Source of the DNA: B1SED10-75 sp964636865
GTDB lineage: Bacteria; Bacillota; Dethiobacteria; DTU022; PWGO01
Direction of reading: 5' to 3'
Assembly: GCA_964636865.1 (NCBI GenBank)
Contig: CAZWVJ010000012.1
Span: forward strand, 1-50,390
Length of the DNA: 50,390 bases
In this document: piece by piece, positions 34,493-43,524 of the stretch
Layout of the letters: each line of letters starts with the position of its first letter
How positions within the stretch are numbered: the stretch's first letter is position 1
Made by a program: the position numbers and the translations under genes
The notes under the pieces: generated by a model
What the model was told of the DNA's origin: nothing
What the model saw: the letters and a program-made list of their open reading frames with translations, nothing else
The model's database searches: none

Positions 34493-37400
34493 ATGAGGCT
34501 TACACGTGCGGCCGTAAAGCGCCCTATAGCTACTTGCGCAATTTTAGTTGTGGTTTTAGTTATAGGCATAGTATCTTTAATACAATCACCACTCGATCTT
34601 CTCCCCGATATAGAGCCACCGGTAATGGCAGTAGTAACCGTCTTTCCCGGAAGCGCCCCTCAAGAAACATTAGATCTGGTAACCGAACCAATCGAGGATG
34701 CATCTTCTACAATCAGCGGCATTAATAACATACATTCTTTTTCTCAGGAAAGCGTTTCCATTGTCATCCTCCAATTTAGCTGGGGCACTGATGTAAGTGC
34801 TCTGCGTGACAACTTGGACACTCAATTGGAAATCGTTTCCCTGCCAGAAGGGGTACGAGACCCTATGATTATCGAGTTCGATCCTACTTTAATGCCCATT
34901 ATGTCAATTGCCCTTAGCGGCATGGAAGATTTAAGTTCCCTTAGCTACGAAGCCGAAAACACTATAGTCCCCCGTTTGGAAACTTTACCGGGAGTGGCCA
35001 GTGTAGGCACTCGGGGAGAAGTGGAAGAAGATCTGTTTGTACATCTATCTCCGGAAAAAGTAGAAGAAAGTAATATCTCCTTTGAGATGCTCTCAAACAT
35101 AATACTGGCCAGCTTACAGGATATTCCTGCAGGCATTAAGGATATTGACGACAAAAGCATGAGATTAAGGTTTGTGGGAAGATCGCCGAATGTAGAAATG
35201 GTGGAAAACCTGGTGGTAGGTTTTGACATGGATGAAAAAAAACTCGAAAGGATGGTAGGTGAACAAATAGATATTGACTTAAATGCTTACCTCGCTTCTG
35301 CTTTTGATGAAGCCGAAGCCAGAGAACCAACAGATATCCCTATGAGAACAATTACGCTGGATGAAGTCCTGGATGATATCGAAGTAGATGAAGAGGAAGC
35401 TCAATTAATTTTTACCTTTCCAACTGAGGAAGAATATGGTTCTCCTGAAGAGCTGCTTGCTCTAGTAGCAAATAATACCGATGATGAAATACTTACTTAC
35501 CAGGAATGGGAAGTATACGCCGCCCTGGCTGCAGAATTTGATGAAGAAGGAGATACTGCTATAGAAGACTTTAATGAAGAAGAAATATATGCCGTAGAAG
35601 AAGAATTCCCCATTGATGAAGATTTATCGGCGGCGCCAAATATACCTTATCCCGGAGAAGAACCGGGCCAGATAATCATACCTTTGTCAGGTGACCAAAC
35701 AGATATCACCGCAGAAGAATTAGGTAATATTGGGCTTTATGAAGTTCCGGATATAGATCAATGGACCACCCAAGTAGAACAAACTATCTCCGGTGAACTG
35801 GATAAAGCTTCTCAAGCATTAGAGGAAGCCATTATCGATCTCGCTGTTACTTACATTATGTCTCAAGCAGGCATGGGTGCAAATGGAGGCATGGGCCTTG
35901 AAGAAGAAATGGATGATTTACCCCTTATCCCCATCACGCTCGATTCCCTCGGAGAGGTAGGAATTGATACACATGAACAGAGTACTATTACACGTATCAA
36001 CAAAAATCCCAGCATTAATATATCTGTCCAGAAAGAAGGAGACGCTAACACTGTAGCTGTGGCACGGGATGTCCGCAGCACCATGGAAGAGATTTCGGAT
36101 GATTTCCTCGAAGGCGATACTGCCAGGGCTACTGCAAGTGCTGCCGGTAACAGCGAAGAATTATTTTTTAATTATCCTTTGGATCAAGGAAGGGAAATCG
36201 AAATTGCATTGATGGATTTAGCCTGGTCGCTACTCGGTGGGGCTTTCCTGGCTATAGTAGTTCTTATTTTCTTCCTTAAAAACTGGCGGACTACACTAAT
36301 AATCGGCTTATCTATCCCCACCGCTATTATCTTTACTTTCAGTATATTATACTTCACGGATATGACCATCAACCTCATGACTTTAGGAGGATTAGCTTTA
36401 GCGGCGGGATTACTGGTTGATAACGCCATTGTTGTCAGTGAAAATGTTTATCGACATATGCAAATGGGCAAACCTCCTGCCCAGGCATCTATAGATGGCG
36501 CCAGCGAAGTAGCTGCCGCTATTACCGCTTCTACCCTTACTACTTTAAGTGTATTTTTTCCCGTGGTATTTCTTACCGGAATTGCCGGTGAACTTTTCTG
36601 GGAATTCGCCGTAGTAGTAAGTTGCGCTCTTTTTGCTTCACTGGTCATTGCGCTTACAGTTATTCCCATGTTGTCTTCATTATTCCTTCGTCTAAGTCAA
36701 TCTCAAAAACAACCTCCGCAGCGTCAAAATTATCGTTTCGCCTTAAATAAAGCGGTTAAATACCGCTGGCTGGTTATTTTGGCTGCTATCTTCTTTTTAT
36801 TTAGTGGAGTCTATGCTTTCCAAACTTTAGGCACAGACCTTTTCCCTATTCCGGAAGAGTCTTCATTTAATATAGATATTAACCTGCCTCCCGGTACTAC
36901 TCTTTCTAGTACAGATTCTTATGTTCAAGAACTGGAAAATATTCTGGAAGAAAACGAGGAAAAGTTCGAGTTCTTTTCCACAGAAATAGGTGATGCCGGC
37001 TTTATGGGCCTGGGTATGGGTATGGATGCCGGAGAATCCAATCGGGCAAGCATCAGAGTAAGGTTGGAAGATGATTACGTTGGCGAAATGACAGAAATAA
37101 TTGAGGAAGTAAGAGGTGAAGCAGAAAAAATTTCTGATGAAGCTGAACTTACTTTTAACCGGGAAACTATCCTTGATGTGTCAGGGCTGGAAATGAACTT
37201 GGAACTTGATATTATCGGAGATTCTGTTGAAAAAGTCACTGAGATTTCGGCAGAAGCGGTTGAAATACTTTCAGAAGTTGACATCTTAAGCGATGTCAAG
37301 TCACTCATGGATGACGACCGACCGGAACTTCATATCGATGTGGATCAAAGAAAGGCTTTGGAAAGAGGTGTAACTACCGCCCAGGCAGCAATGACAATCC

Positions 37401-38629
37401 GGCAAACCCTTGAAGGAAAAGATGTAGCCCGCCTCCAAACTGAAGATAGAATATATGATATAATATTGGGCTATCATAAAGATGAACTATCTACGCTTGA
37501 TGATATTAGAAATCTGGGTGTGTATTCCGAAATGGGAAGATATGTCCCCCTTAAAGAAATTGCCGATATTAGAGAATCTTTTGGCCCCTTAAGCATCCCT
37601 CGCCAGAATCAGCAGACTATCGGCCAGGTCCAGGCTAACTTCCACGGAGTAGACCTAGATACAGCAACAAATGAAGCTATGCAAGCCCTCGATGAACTTG
37701 AAAAGCCGGAAGGGTATCATATAGAACCCAGCGGAGCATTTGACATGATGCAAGAAGCCTTTGATGAATTGGAACTGGTTTTAATAATCGCAGCCATTTT
37801 GGTTTACCTGGTGATGGCCGCTCAGTTTGAATCTCTTTTACATCCCTTTATTATTATTTGTAGTTTACCGCTGGCTTTTACCGGAGCAATTTTGGCTTTG
37901 ATTGCAACCGGTAATAACTTGAGTATACCGGCTATGATCGGCGTCATCGTCCTTGCAGGTATTTTAGTAAATGATAGTATAATTATGGTGGATCTTATAA
38001 ACCAGTACAGGCGTGTACATGGTTACCCCCTGAAAAAAGCCATCATTGAAGGTGCCACCGCCAGGATGAGGCCTATTATCATGGTTACTATTACCACCAT
38101 TCTGGGATTAACCCCCCTTGCTTTCGGAATAGGTGAAGGCGCTGAACTTCAAGCACCCATGGCTATTACTGTTATCGGAGGTCAAATTACCGGCACCATT
38201 TTATTGTTAGTAGTTGTACCGGCTATTTACTTTACCCTTACCAGATCTAACAATAAAGAAGACAATAATCCGGATGATCCAAATGGCCCCAACACCGGAG
38301 ATGATATTAATAATCCTTCTTCCGGGCAAAAAGAGGAAGTTCCTTCATTCGAGCAAAACAAAGAAGAACTTTCTCCCAAGCAGAGACTGGAATATTTATT
38401 TACCAACAATCCTCGATATGATGGTGAAGAAGTTAACGGTGACTATAATAATTTAGAAGAACTTTCACCGCAGCTAAACCAGGAGAATACACCATCTTTT
38501 GAGCAAAACAAAGAAGAACTTTCTCCCAAGCAGAAGCTGGAACATTTAATAGATGATTCACCTGAAAAAGGTAGTTCAAGCAAAACCTCACCCAATAAAA
38601 AGATGAATATAATAATGCAACCACGTTAA
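34493..38629 (+). CDS. RND-family efflux transporter (AcrB/HAE1-like) with large acidic insert and repeated cytoplasmic tail
   Basis: A 1378-residue proton-driven exporter. The first membrane helix is at about 12-32, and FPGSAPQETLDLVTEPIEDA begins the porter domain. The TM4 motif reads GLLVDNAIVVSENVYRHM. The second half repeats the plan and has AGILVNDSIIMVDLINQYRR. It is about 300 residues longer than usual for two reasons. An insert at about residues 244-478, very rich in Asp/Glu, lies between VENLVVG and the conserved PITLDSLGEV strand. A hydrophilic C-terminal tail contains two 19-residue repeats. No adaptor (MFP) or outer-membrane gene is adjacent, as is usual in Gram-positives. Substrate unknown. 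Confidence 0.93.
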   Translation: MRLTRAAVKRPIATCAILVVVLVIGIVSLIQSPLDLLPDIEPPVMAVVTVFPGSAPQETLDLVTEPIEDASSTISGINNIHSFSQESVSIVILQFSWGTDVSALRDNLDTQLEIVSLPEGVRDPMIIEFDPTLMPIMSIALSGMEDLSSLSYEAENTIVPRLETLPGVASVGTRGEVEEDLFVHLSPEKVEESNISFEMLSNIILASLQDIPAGIKDIDDKSMRLRFVGRSPNVEMVENLVVGFDMDEKKLERMVGEQIDIDLNAYLASAFDEAEAREPTDIPMRTITLDEVLDDIEVDEEEAQLIFTFPTEEEYGSPEELLALVANNTDDEILTYQEWEVYAALAAEFDEEGDTAIEDFNEEEIYAVEEEFPIDEDLSAAPNIPYPGEEPGQIIIPLSGDQTDITAEELGNIGLYEVPDIDQWTTQVEQTISGELDKASQALEEAIIDLAVTYIMSQAGMGANGGMGLEEEMDDLPLIPITLDSLGEVGIDTHEQSTITRINKNPSINISVQKEGDANTVAVARDVRSTMEEISDDFLEGDTARATASAAGNSEELFFNYPLDQGREIEIALMDLAWSLLGGAFLAIVVLIFFLKNWRTTLIIGLSIPTAIIFTFSILYFTDMTINLMTLGGLALAAGLLVDNAIVVSENVYRHMQMGKPPAQASIDGASEVAAAITASTLTTLSVFFPVVFLTGIAGELFWEFAVVVSCALFASLVIALTVIPMLSSLFLRLSQSQKQPPQRQNYRFALNKAVKYRWLVILAAIFFLFSGVYAFQTLGTDLFPIPEESSFNIDINLPPGTTLSSTDSYVQELENILEENEEKFEFFSTEIGDAGFMGLGMGMDAGESNRASIRVRLEDDYVGEMTEIIEEVRGEAEKISDEAELTFNRETILDVSGLEMNLELDIIGDSVEKVTEISAEAVEILSEVDILSDVKSLMDDDRPELHIDVDQRKALERGVTTAQAAMTIRQTLEGKDVARLQTEDRIYDIILGYHKDELSTLDDIRNLGVYSEMGRYVPLKEIADIRESFGPLSIPRQNQQTIGQVQANFHGVDLDTATNEAMQALDELEKPEGYHIEPSGAFDMMQEAFDELELVLIIAAILVYLVMAAQFESLLHPFIIICSLPLAFTGAILALIATGNNLSIPAMIGVIVLAGILVNDSIIMVDLINQYRRVHGYPLKKAIIEGATARMRPIIMVTITTILGLTPLAFGIGEGAELQAPMAITVIGGQITGTILLLVVVPAIYFTLTRSNNKEDNNPDDPNGPNTGDDINNPSSGQKEEVPSFEQNKEELSPKQRLEYLFTNNPRYDGEEVNGDYNNLEELSPQLNQENTPSFEQNKEELSPKQKLEHLIDDSPEKGSSSKTSPNKKMNIIMQPR

Positions 38630-38631
38630 TA

Positions 38632-38657
38632 TTATTTCCGAAATAACTTTTTTATTT
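38632..38657 (+). terminator. Weak terminator-like hairpin after the RND gene
   Basis: TTATTT-CCG-AAATAA, followed by CTTTTTTATTT, directly after the stop codon. The stem is short and all A-T, so efficiency is doubtful. Confidence 0.35.
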
Positions 38658-38665
38658 ATCACATA

Positions 38666-39436
38666 TCATATAAGCAACGACACTCCCGCGAAAAGAAGCA
38701 AAATATAAACAAAAAGGCGAAACATGTTTTCGTTTATGCGTTCATGTAAAATCTCTCCTAAACCAATCCCCAAAAAAAGTGTAGGTAAAAGTGCTGCGCT
38801 TATAACTAAGGTTTCCAAAGTTAGCCTTCCTGTAGCCACAAAATTAAGCATGAGAACTATTGTAAGAATTAGCCAAAGTGTAGATAAAGTACTGCGAAAA
38901 ACCCTTTTATTTGTAAATTGTTTGCTGGCGTAATAAACTACCAACGGCCCGCCGGAAGCATAAATACCGTGAACCACCCCTCCCGCAATTAACCAGGGCG
39001 CTGACTGATAAGCATTAAGTGGTTTTATGTTCTTTTCCCCTCTGCGGAAATAATAATAGATCAACTCAAAAACAGAAATAAACATTACAAAAATACCAAA
39101 AACTGCTTTCAAAATTTGGGGATGACCCAAATTGAAGATAAGCAAACCCACAGGCATCCCCACGGCAATAAAAGGAATAATACGAAATCCCAGCGTTTTA
39201 CCGTCTACATACTGTCGATGATTTAACACGATATATGAACTTAAAAGAAAGTTAAGGGGTACGATTACCGGAACCAACAAATCCAAAGGGAACATAATAG
39301 CTCCCAAAGCTACTGAAACTACAGTACTTCCAAAACCTGTGACTGTTTCCGAAGTATGCGCCACCAATACAATTATAACTAATAACAGCATTTCCCAGCT
39401 AAACAGCAAGCTTACAACTTGAGCGAGATCAAACAT
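38666..39436 (-). CDS. TauE/SafE family sulfite/organic anion permease
   Basis: A 256-residue membrane protein with about eight hydrophobic helices. TSETVTGFGSTVVSVALGAIMFP near the N-terminus and VVHGIYASGGPLVVYYAS in the middle are the two Gly-rich half-motifs of the family. Proteins of this type export sulfite, sulfoacetate or other small anions. The substrate cannot be read from the sequence and no sulfur-metabolism genes are nearby. It is convergent with the RND gene. Confidence 0.9.
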   Translation of the reverse strand: MFDLAQVVSLLFSWEMLLLVIIVLVAHTSETVTGFGSTVVSVALGAIMFPLDLLVPVIVPLNFLLSSYIVLNHRQYVDGKTLGFRIIPFIAVGMPVGLLIFNLGHPQILKAVFGIFVMFISVFELIYYYFRRGEKNIKPLNAYQSAPWLIAGGVVHGIYASGGPLVVYYASKQFTNKRVFRSTLSTLWLILTIVLMLNFVATGRLTLETLVISAALLPTLFLGIGLGEILHERINENMFRLFVYILLLFAGVSLLI

Positions 39437-39600
39437 TTAAAATTTCTCCCTTATATAATTGCGCATCTTCTTACTTAAAATCTTTTTGTATAAATAGCCA
39501 CACCATTTATTTACATTAAAAAACCATATAGATAATAACATAAACTAGTTAGGAAATATAACGGGTTTTTTAATTTTTAATATTTTAGGAGATTTATCAA

Positions 39601-39629
39601 AAAAAGGCAGGAATAATTCCTGCCTTTTT
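39601..39629 (-). terminator. Rho-independent terminator after tRNA-Tyr
   Basis: AAAAAGGCAGGAAT paired with ATTCCTGCCTTTTT, a nearly perfect palindrome with T-runs. It lies 8 bp from the tRNA 3' end on the minus strand. Confidence 0.8.
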
Positions 39630-39636
39630 AAATAAC

Positions 39637-39723
39637 TGGTGGAGAGGACAGGATTTGAACCTGTGAAGGCGTCCGCCAGCAGATTTACAGTCTGCCCCCT
39701 TTGGCCAACTTGGGTACCTCTCC
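39637..39723 (-). tRNA. tRNA-Tyr (anticodon GTA)
   Basis: Class II tRNA of 87 nt including an encoded CCA. The acceptor stem GGAGAGG/CCTCTCC is perfect, the anticodon loop is CTGTAAA with GTA, the variable arm is long as expected for Tyr, and the T arm reads GGTTCAAATCC. Confidence 0.96.
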
Positions 39724-39894
39724 ATGTTAAAGGTAACTTCTTTCTAGCTTACAAAAGAATTTGTTATTTTATTATCCTACTTAATTTAATATTATTTTAA
39801 ATAATAACGTAGTTACTTTTTATTCTTTCCCTCTGTCCAAAAAACATTTTACCTAAGTATAAAAGCATTGTCAATAAAATGCCCTTCAAAATAA

Positions 39895-39920
39895 TTGCCG
39901 GAGTTTTAACACTCCGGCAA
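39895..39920 (-). terminator. Rho-independent terminator after tRNA-Thr
   Basis: The 10-bp stem TTGCCGGAGT/ACTCCGGCAA with a 6-nt loop is followed on the minus strand by TTATTTTG. It starts 6 bp from the tRNA 3' end, so each tRNA appears to be a separate unit. Confidence 0.75.
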
Positions 39921-39926
39921 CTTAGC

Positions 39927-40002
39927 TGGAGCCGACGATCGGACTCGAACCGATAGCCTGCTGATTACAAATCAGCTGCTCTGCCAATTGAGCTACGTCG
40001 GC
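39927..40002 (-). tRNA. tRNA-Thr (anticodon TGT)
   Basis: 76 nt including an encoded CCA. The acceptor stem GCCGACG/CGTCGGC and D arm GCTCAATTGGCAGAGC are normal. The anticodon loop TTTGTAA carries TGT, and the T arm reads GGTTCGAGTCC. Confidence 0.96.
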
Positions 40003-40315
40003 GTGACAAAATTCATCGTCCCAAAAATTCGGAACACATTAAAAATTATACCCACTTTTTTTGTCAAATAAGTTAACAAGCTAACACACAGTGTTGCTTC
40101 ACTCTTGCTTCACTCGGCAATCATTAATATTATGCTATAGATTAACAGTTGTGTCAATTAAACAGCGCCGTCAAAAATGTGGGAGTTAATTTACAAAATA
40201 AATGCAACCCATTTTCCCGGTAGGGGTTGCATTTACTTTGTCAGGGAAGTTAAGTTAACAAATTTTCGCAACTTAACATTCAGTTTTATTTAATTCATTG
40301 CCAATTAAAAGTGTA
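40003..40315. other. Intergenic region between tRNA-Thr and the surface-protein gene
   Basis: 313 bp without a gene. It holds the terminator of the surface-protein gene (40200-40234) and a short direct repeat TTGCTTCACTC near 40092-40117. The rest is AT-rich and probably contains the promoter of the tRNA-Thr gene, which I could not place. Confidence 0.5.
40200..40234 (-). terminator. Rho-independent terminator after the cell-wall-binding-repeat gene
   Basis: The 11-bp stem AAATGCAACCC/GGGTTGCATTT is followed on the minus strand by ATTTTG. Confidence 0.75.
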
Positions 40316-42427
40316 TCATTCTACAGGTATTCTGTCTATTGTTACATCACCTTCGTCATCTTCCTGAAAAGCAGCAATATCTAGATCTTCTATCTCATGT
40401 AAATCTTCTTCAGTAGTTATGTTAACAGACCATTCTTCATCAGCTCCAACATCAGCCATTACTGATTTAATCTCTATAGGCGGGCCAAATTCCTCTGCCG
40501 GTGTTTCCAATATTACTTCAATAGTCCCCTCATCTGCTATGCCGTTTGCTTTAACTTCATTTGCATTTATTATTTCAGATTCCATAATTTGCAATGAAGT
40601 CACTACATGAGATTTTTGGGTTTCACCGTCATCAGCAGTAATTACATCCCCGGGCTCAATATCCCCTTCTTCAAATTCGACAAAAAACATACCAATTTCA
40701 TCTACATTAACGGTATCTAATTCAATACCGTTAACTTCAACTATGACATCTCCCCCAATAAGCCAATTAACTCCCATAATAAAGCTTTCGCGGAGGTGGA
40801 CCGAAAAGTTAGTGGGTGGTTCCTCATAACCTGTCCAGCTAAAGCGGGTGACTTTGAATTCCTCATCATCAACAATTTGGGCAAACCCAAATGTTTCAAC
40901 CTGGATGTCATACGCAACCTGCCAGGGCTCATCTCCTCCAGCTTCTGAAAAATCAGCCTCCCACTCACCATTTTCGTCTGCTATCAGTTCGCGCCGTGGC
41001 CATTCATCAAAATTCTCTTCTTCTTCACCGTAAATGATTACCTCTACTTCAGCTCCCGGGTTAGCTGTGCCGGTTACAATGTTTTCCTCTTTGTTCACTT
41101 CAGTTACCTCTATATTTTTTACCGTATACTTCGCTTCATAGCCACCTCCGTATACATTTATATTCTCACCCGGGCGAATCTGATCATCTTTCTCATAAAA
41201 ATCAATATAAAATGTACGATCGCTGCGTGAATATACTTCGTAATCTTTTACATATTCATTTTCAATATTCACGTTGACTTTACTATTAGCGGGCCAGTCA
41301 AATCCCACAATGGAAGTGCTAAATCCTAAATCTACCATTAATTCGGGAACCAACAAAATCGCGTTTCTAATCATTTCTTTGGCCTCATTCTTTACGTTTT
41401 CACTCACAGCCGCGACGCCACCCATGATTTTAATCAGGCTTTTTCTGGTTAAAACTTCTTGCATATAGGCTTCAACCCTTTCGGGAATAGATTGCACATA
41501 TAATATAGGCAATTCATATACGCAAGCCCCTATGGAATCAGCCAGGCGAGCATCAGGGCCGCCGCTTAGAACCAAGCCCTCTTCGCTAGCAAATACATTT
41601 TCAGCAAATATAACACTGGTCTCATAGCGATTTTCGCCTTCAAAACGACCTGCCACGTTGGTTAATTCATCGAATTTATTCTCTAAATCTTCGCTGATCA
41701 CCGCTGTCCCGCCTATCAAGTATATCTCAATAATTTCCAGTTCACTAATAGCTTTAGCAGTGGCTGAAGGCATATCATCGCCTACCTGCAAAATGGGCAC
41801 ACCATCCCTATAAGCTGATGCACCGGCAACCAGGGCATCGGGAGTAGCCGTTCCGTTTACAATAAAAGCATAATTCTGAAGTTCACCATATTCTTTAGAT
41901 TTTTCCGCAATCTCTACCGCCGTTTCAAAGCGGCTATCCCCAAAGATTCTTTCTACTTCCAAGTCCAGGCCTTCCAAAGCATCGGTAACTTCCTCGTCAA
42001 TAGCTGCCTCTCCACCAAGCATATAAGCCTTTGCAGCACCCAATTCGGTTATTACATCTTCTATGGGATCAGGTAAATTATCAGGCCGGGTAAGCAATAC
42101 AGGGGCATCCAACACCCCGGCCAGAACACTACCGGCCAAGCCATCGGCAAAATTTCCTGCTTCATCCCCGCGAGCAATTACAACCGCATCAACACCGTTT
42201 GCATTGTTCTCCTGATTATTGTCTTCGGTCAAATACTTATCCTCCGCTACCAGAGCAGAAGTTTCATAGCGGTTTTCTCCCCCGATACGATCAACATTAA
42301 TATCATCATAATTACTTTCCACAGGCTCCATATCCGAAGAAGCAATCCCGACAGTTATTCCAGTTAGCCCCAAAACCAATAAAAAAACCGCCGCAAAAAT
42401 ACAAATTCTCTTTTTTCTAATTAACAT
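40316..42427 (-). CDS. Secreted cell-wall-binding-repeat (CWB2) surface protein
   Basis: A 703-residue exported protein. A signal peptide (RKKR, then a hydrophobic helix at about 9-28) is followed by three tandem CWB2 repeats at about residues 45-150, 150-260 and 260-360, each beginning with a R-[IF]-x-G-x-x-R-[YF]-E-T motif (RIGGENRYETS, RIFGDSRFETA, RFEGENRYETS) and containing an [LM]-[IM]-G-G-x-A segment. CWB2 repeats bind anionic wall polymers. The remaining 340 residues are beta-rich and strongly acidic, probably several Ig-like/transport-associated-type domains (NPGAEVEVIIYGEE is a typical strand pair). It is likely an S-layer or wall-anchored protein. Binding partner unknown. Confidence 0.9.
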   Translation of the reverse strand: MLIRKKRICIFAAVFLLVLGLTGITVGIASSDMEPVESNYDDINVDRIGGENRYETSALVAEDKYLTEDNNQENNANGVDAVVIARGDEAGNFADGLAGSVLAGVLDAPVLLTRPDNLPDPIEDVITELGAAKAYMLGGEAAIDEEVTDALEGLDLEVERIFGDSRFETAVEIAEKSKEYGELQNYAFIVNGTATPDALVAGASAYRDGVPILQVGDDMPSATAKAISELEIIEIYLIGGTAVISEDLENKFDELTNVAGRFEGENRYETSVIFAENVFASEEGLVLSGGPDARLADSIGACVYELPILYVQSIPERVEAYMQEVLTRKSLIKIMGGVAAVSENVKNEAKEMIRNAILLVPELMVDLGFSTSIVGFDWPANSKVNVNIENEYVKDYEVYSRSDRTFYIDFYEKDDQIRPGENINVYGGGYEAKYTVKNIEVTEVNKEENIVTGTANPGAEVEVIIYGEEEENFDEWPRRELIADENGEWEADFSEAGGDEPWQVAYDIQVETFGFAQIVDDEEFKVTRFSWTGYEEPPTNFSVHLRESFIMGVNWLIGGDVIVEVNGIELDTVNVDEIGMFFVEFEEGDIEPGDVITADDGETQKSHVVTSLQIMESEIINANEVKANGIADEGTIEVILETPAEEFGPPIEIKSVMADVGADEEWSVNITTEEDLHEIEDLDIAAFQEDDEGDVTIDRIPVE

Positions 42428-42894
42428 TATTAATCCTCCTCACATATCATTTTATTTAAAGAAATCAATTTATTTAAAAAAAGAAATCACTTCTCTCCTT
42501 GAGCAGTATAAATGATATATTAACATGAAATAAACAAGTAAAATAAAAATTACTTTTAAGAAATTATTTAGGAAATTTTCCAGGACAAAGTAACTGTATT
42601 AACTTTAATTGAATTTAAATGCTATTTCCAGATTATTAGCCAATGATAGAGAGGATATATGTGATGTTTCTAATGTAATAAATAATATTTTCTCCATATT
42701 TTTTTTTAATCCTTCTATATCAACATGTTAATTTTCAGATACTTAATATTTAATATAATAATATAAAGATTGAAAATGTCCCTCGCATTTCCTTCTATTT
42801 GCAGGATAATCATTATTTGAGTTAGAATAGCACTTTAAGGAACTTATTCAAAAAAATATTTTTGAAAATATTTTATGGAAGAAAGGAGTTACTA
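42428..42894. other. Divergent AT-rich intergenic region with a putative plus-strand promoter
   Basis: 467 bp, very AT-rich, without an open reading frame I can support. For the plus-strand gene a possible promoter is TTGCAG (42799-42804), 18-nt spacer, TAGAAT (42823-42828). For the minus-strand surface-protein gene a TATACT hexamer lies near 42510, but no good -35 accompanies it. Confidence 0.4.
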
Positions 42895-43497
42895 ATGCAA
42901 ATTATAGGGTTTTTTACCCTTATTATTTTTTGTTTTATCATTTTAATAATTTTAGTGTTCTGTATAACTATATGGAAACAAAACCAGCATAGAGAAATAC
43001 TTTCTACTGCCTATATAGGAAAAATTAACAAAAACAATGAAGTAAAAATATCTACAAATTTCCCTTATTTAAGGCAAGAAGCTCATAAACTAAGCCCAAG
43101 CAAAGCTCACAGAGAGTTTCTCAAGCAAACTATAAAGTGGGATTTTTTAATGATAATTTTATGTAGCAAATGCTTCGAAGACAAATACATTTTCTTCGCT
43201 AACACGTGGCTATTCAATGATTTTGAATTGGCCTTATTTAAAAAACATGGCTTTAATGTAGAAATGAAAAATTTATGGGGACAATTATCGGCTAAATGTT
43301 ATACCGCTATACTTTTCTGGCGGCTAAATAAAGACTTAAGTGGCGCCATGAAATATTTCAGCAGAGAACGAATATTTTATAAGATTTCCTGGTCACCTGA
43401 AACAGCAAAACATCTTTATGATTTTATCACTAATCTTGACTTAAGTTATAGAGGGAAAATATTTTTACACAATGAAAACAGTTATTCCCATAAGTAA
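42895..43497 (+). CDS. Unknown membrane-anchored protein
   Basis: A 200-residue protein that I do not recognise. One strong N-terminal hydrophobic segment (residues about 3-25, Ile/Phe-rich) is followed by a soluble, basic domain with conserved-looking aromatic segments (FANTWLFNDFELALFKKHGF, KISWSPETAKHLYDFI). The start at 42895 is chosen because AAAGGAG lies 6 nt upstream; an ATG 11 codons earlier has none. It lies 27 nt before a flippase-like gene, so the two probably work together, perhaps in envelope lipid or polymer handling. That role is inference. Confidence 0.75.
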   Translation: MQIIGFFTLIIFCFIILIILVFCITIWKQNQHREILSTAYIGKINKNNEVKISTNFPYLRQEAHKLSPSKAHREFLKQTIKWDFLMIILCSKCFEDKYIFFANTWLFNDFELALFKKHGFNVEMKNLWGQLSAKCYTAILFWRLNKDLSGAMKYFSRERIFYKISWSPETAKHLYDFITNLDLSYRGKIFLHNENSYSHK

Positions 43498-43524
43498 ATT
43501 ACATATAAATAGTGAGGACTTACC

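Noticed and set aside
36366..36480. Asp-Asn instead of Asp-Asp in TM4 of the RND protein as a sign of a dead pump
   Set aside because: Many functional-looking HAE1-type RND proteins outside Proteobacteria carry LVDN here, so it is not evidence of inactivation.
40084..40120. Short direct repeats near tRNA-Thr as an attachment site or CRISPR fragment
   Set aside because: Only two 11-bp copies close together, no integrase gene and no regular spacer pattern; nothing else supports an att site or array.
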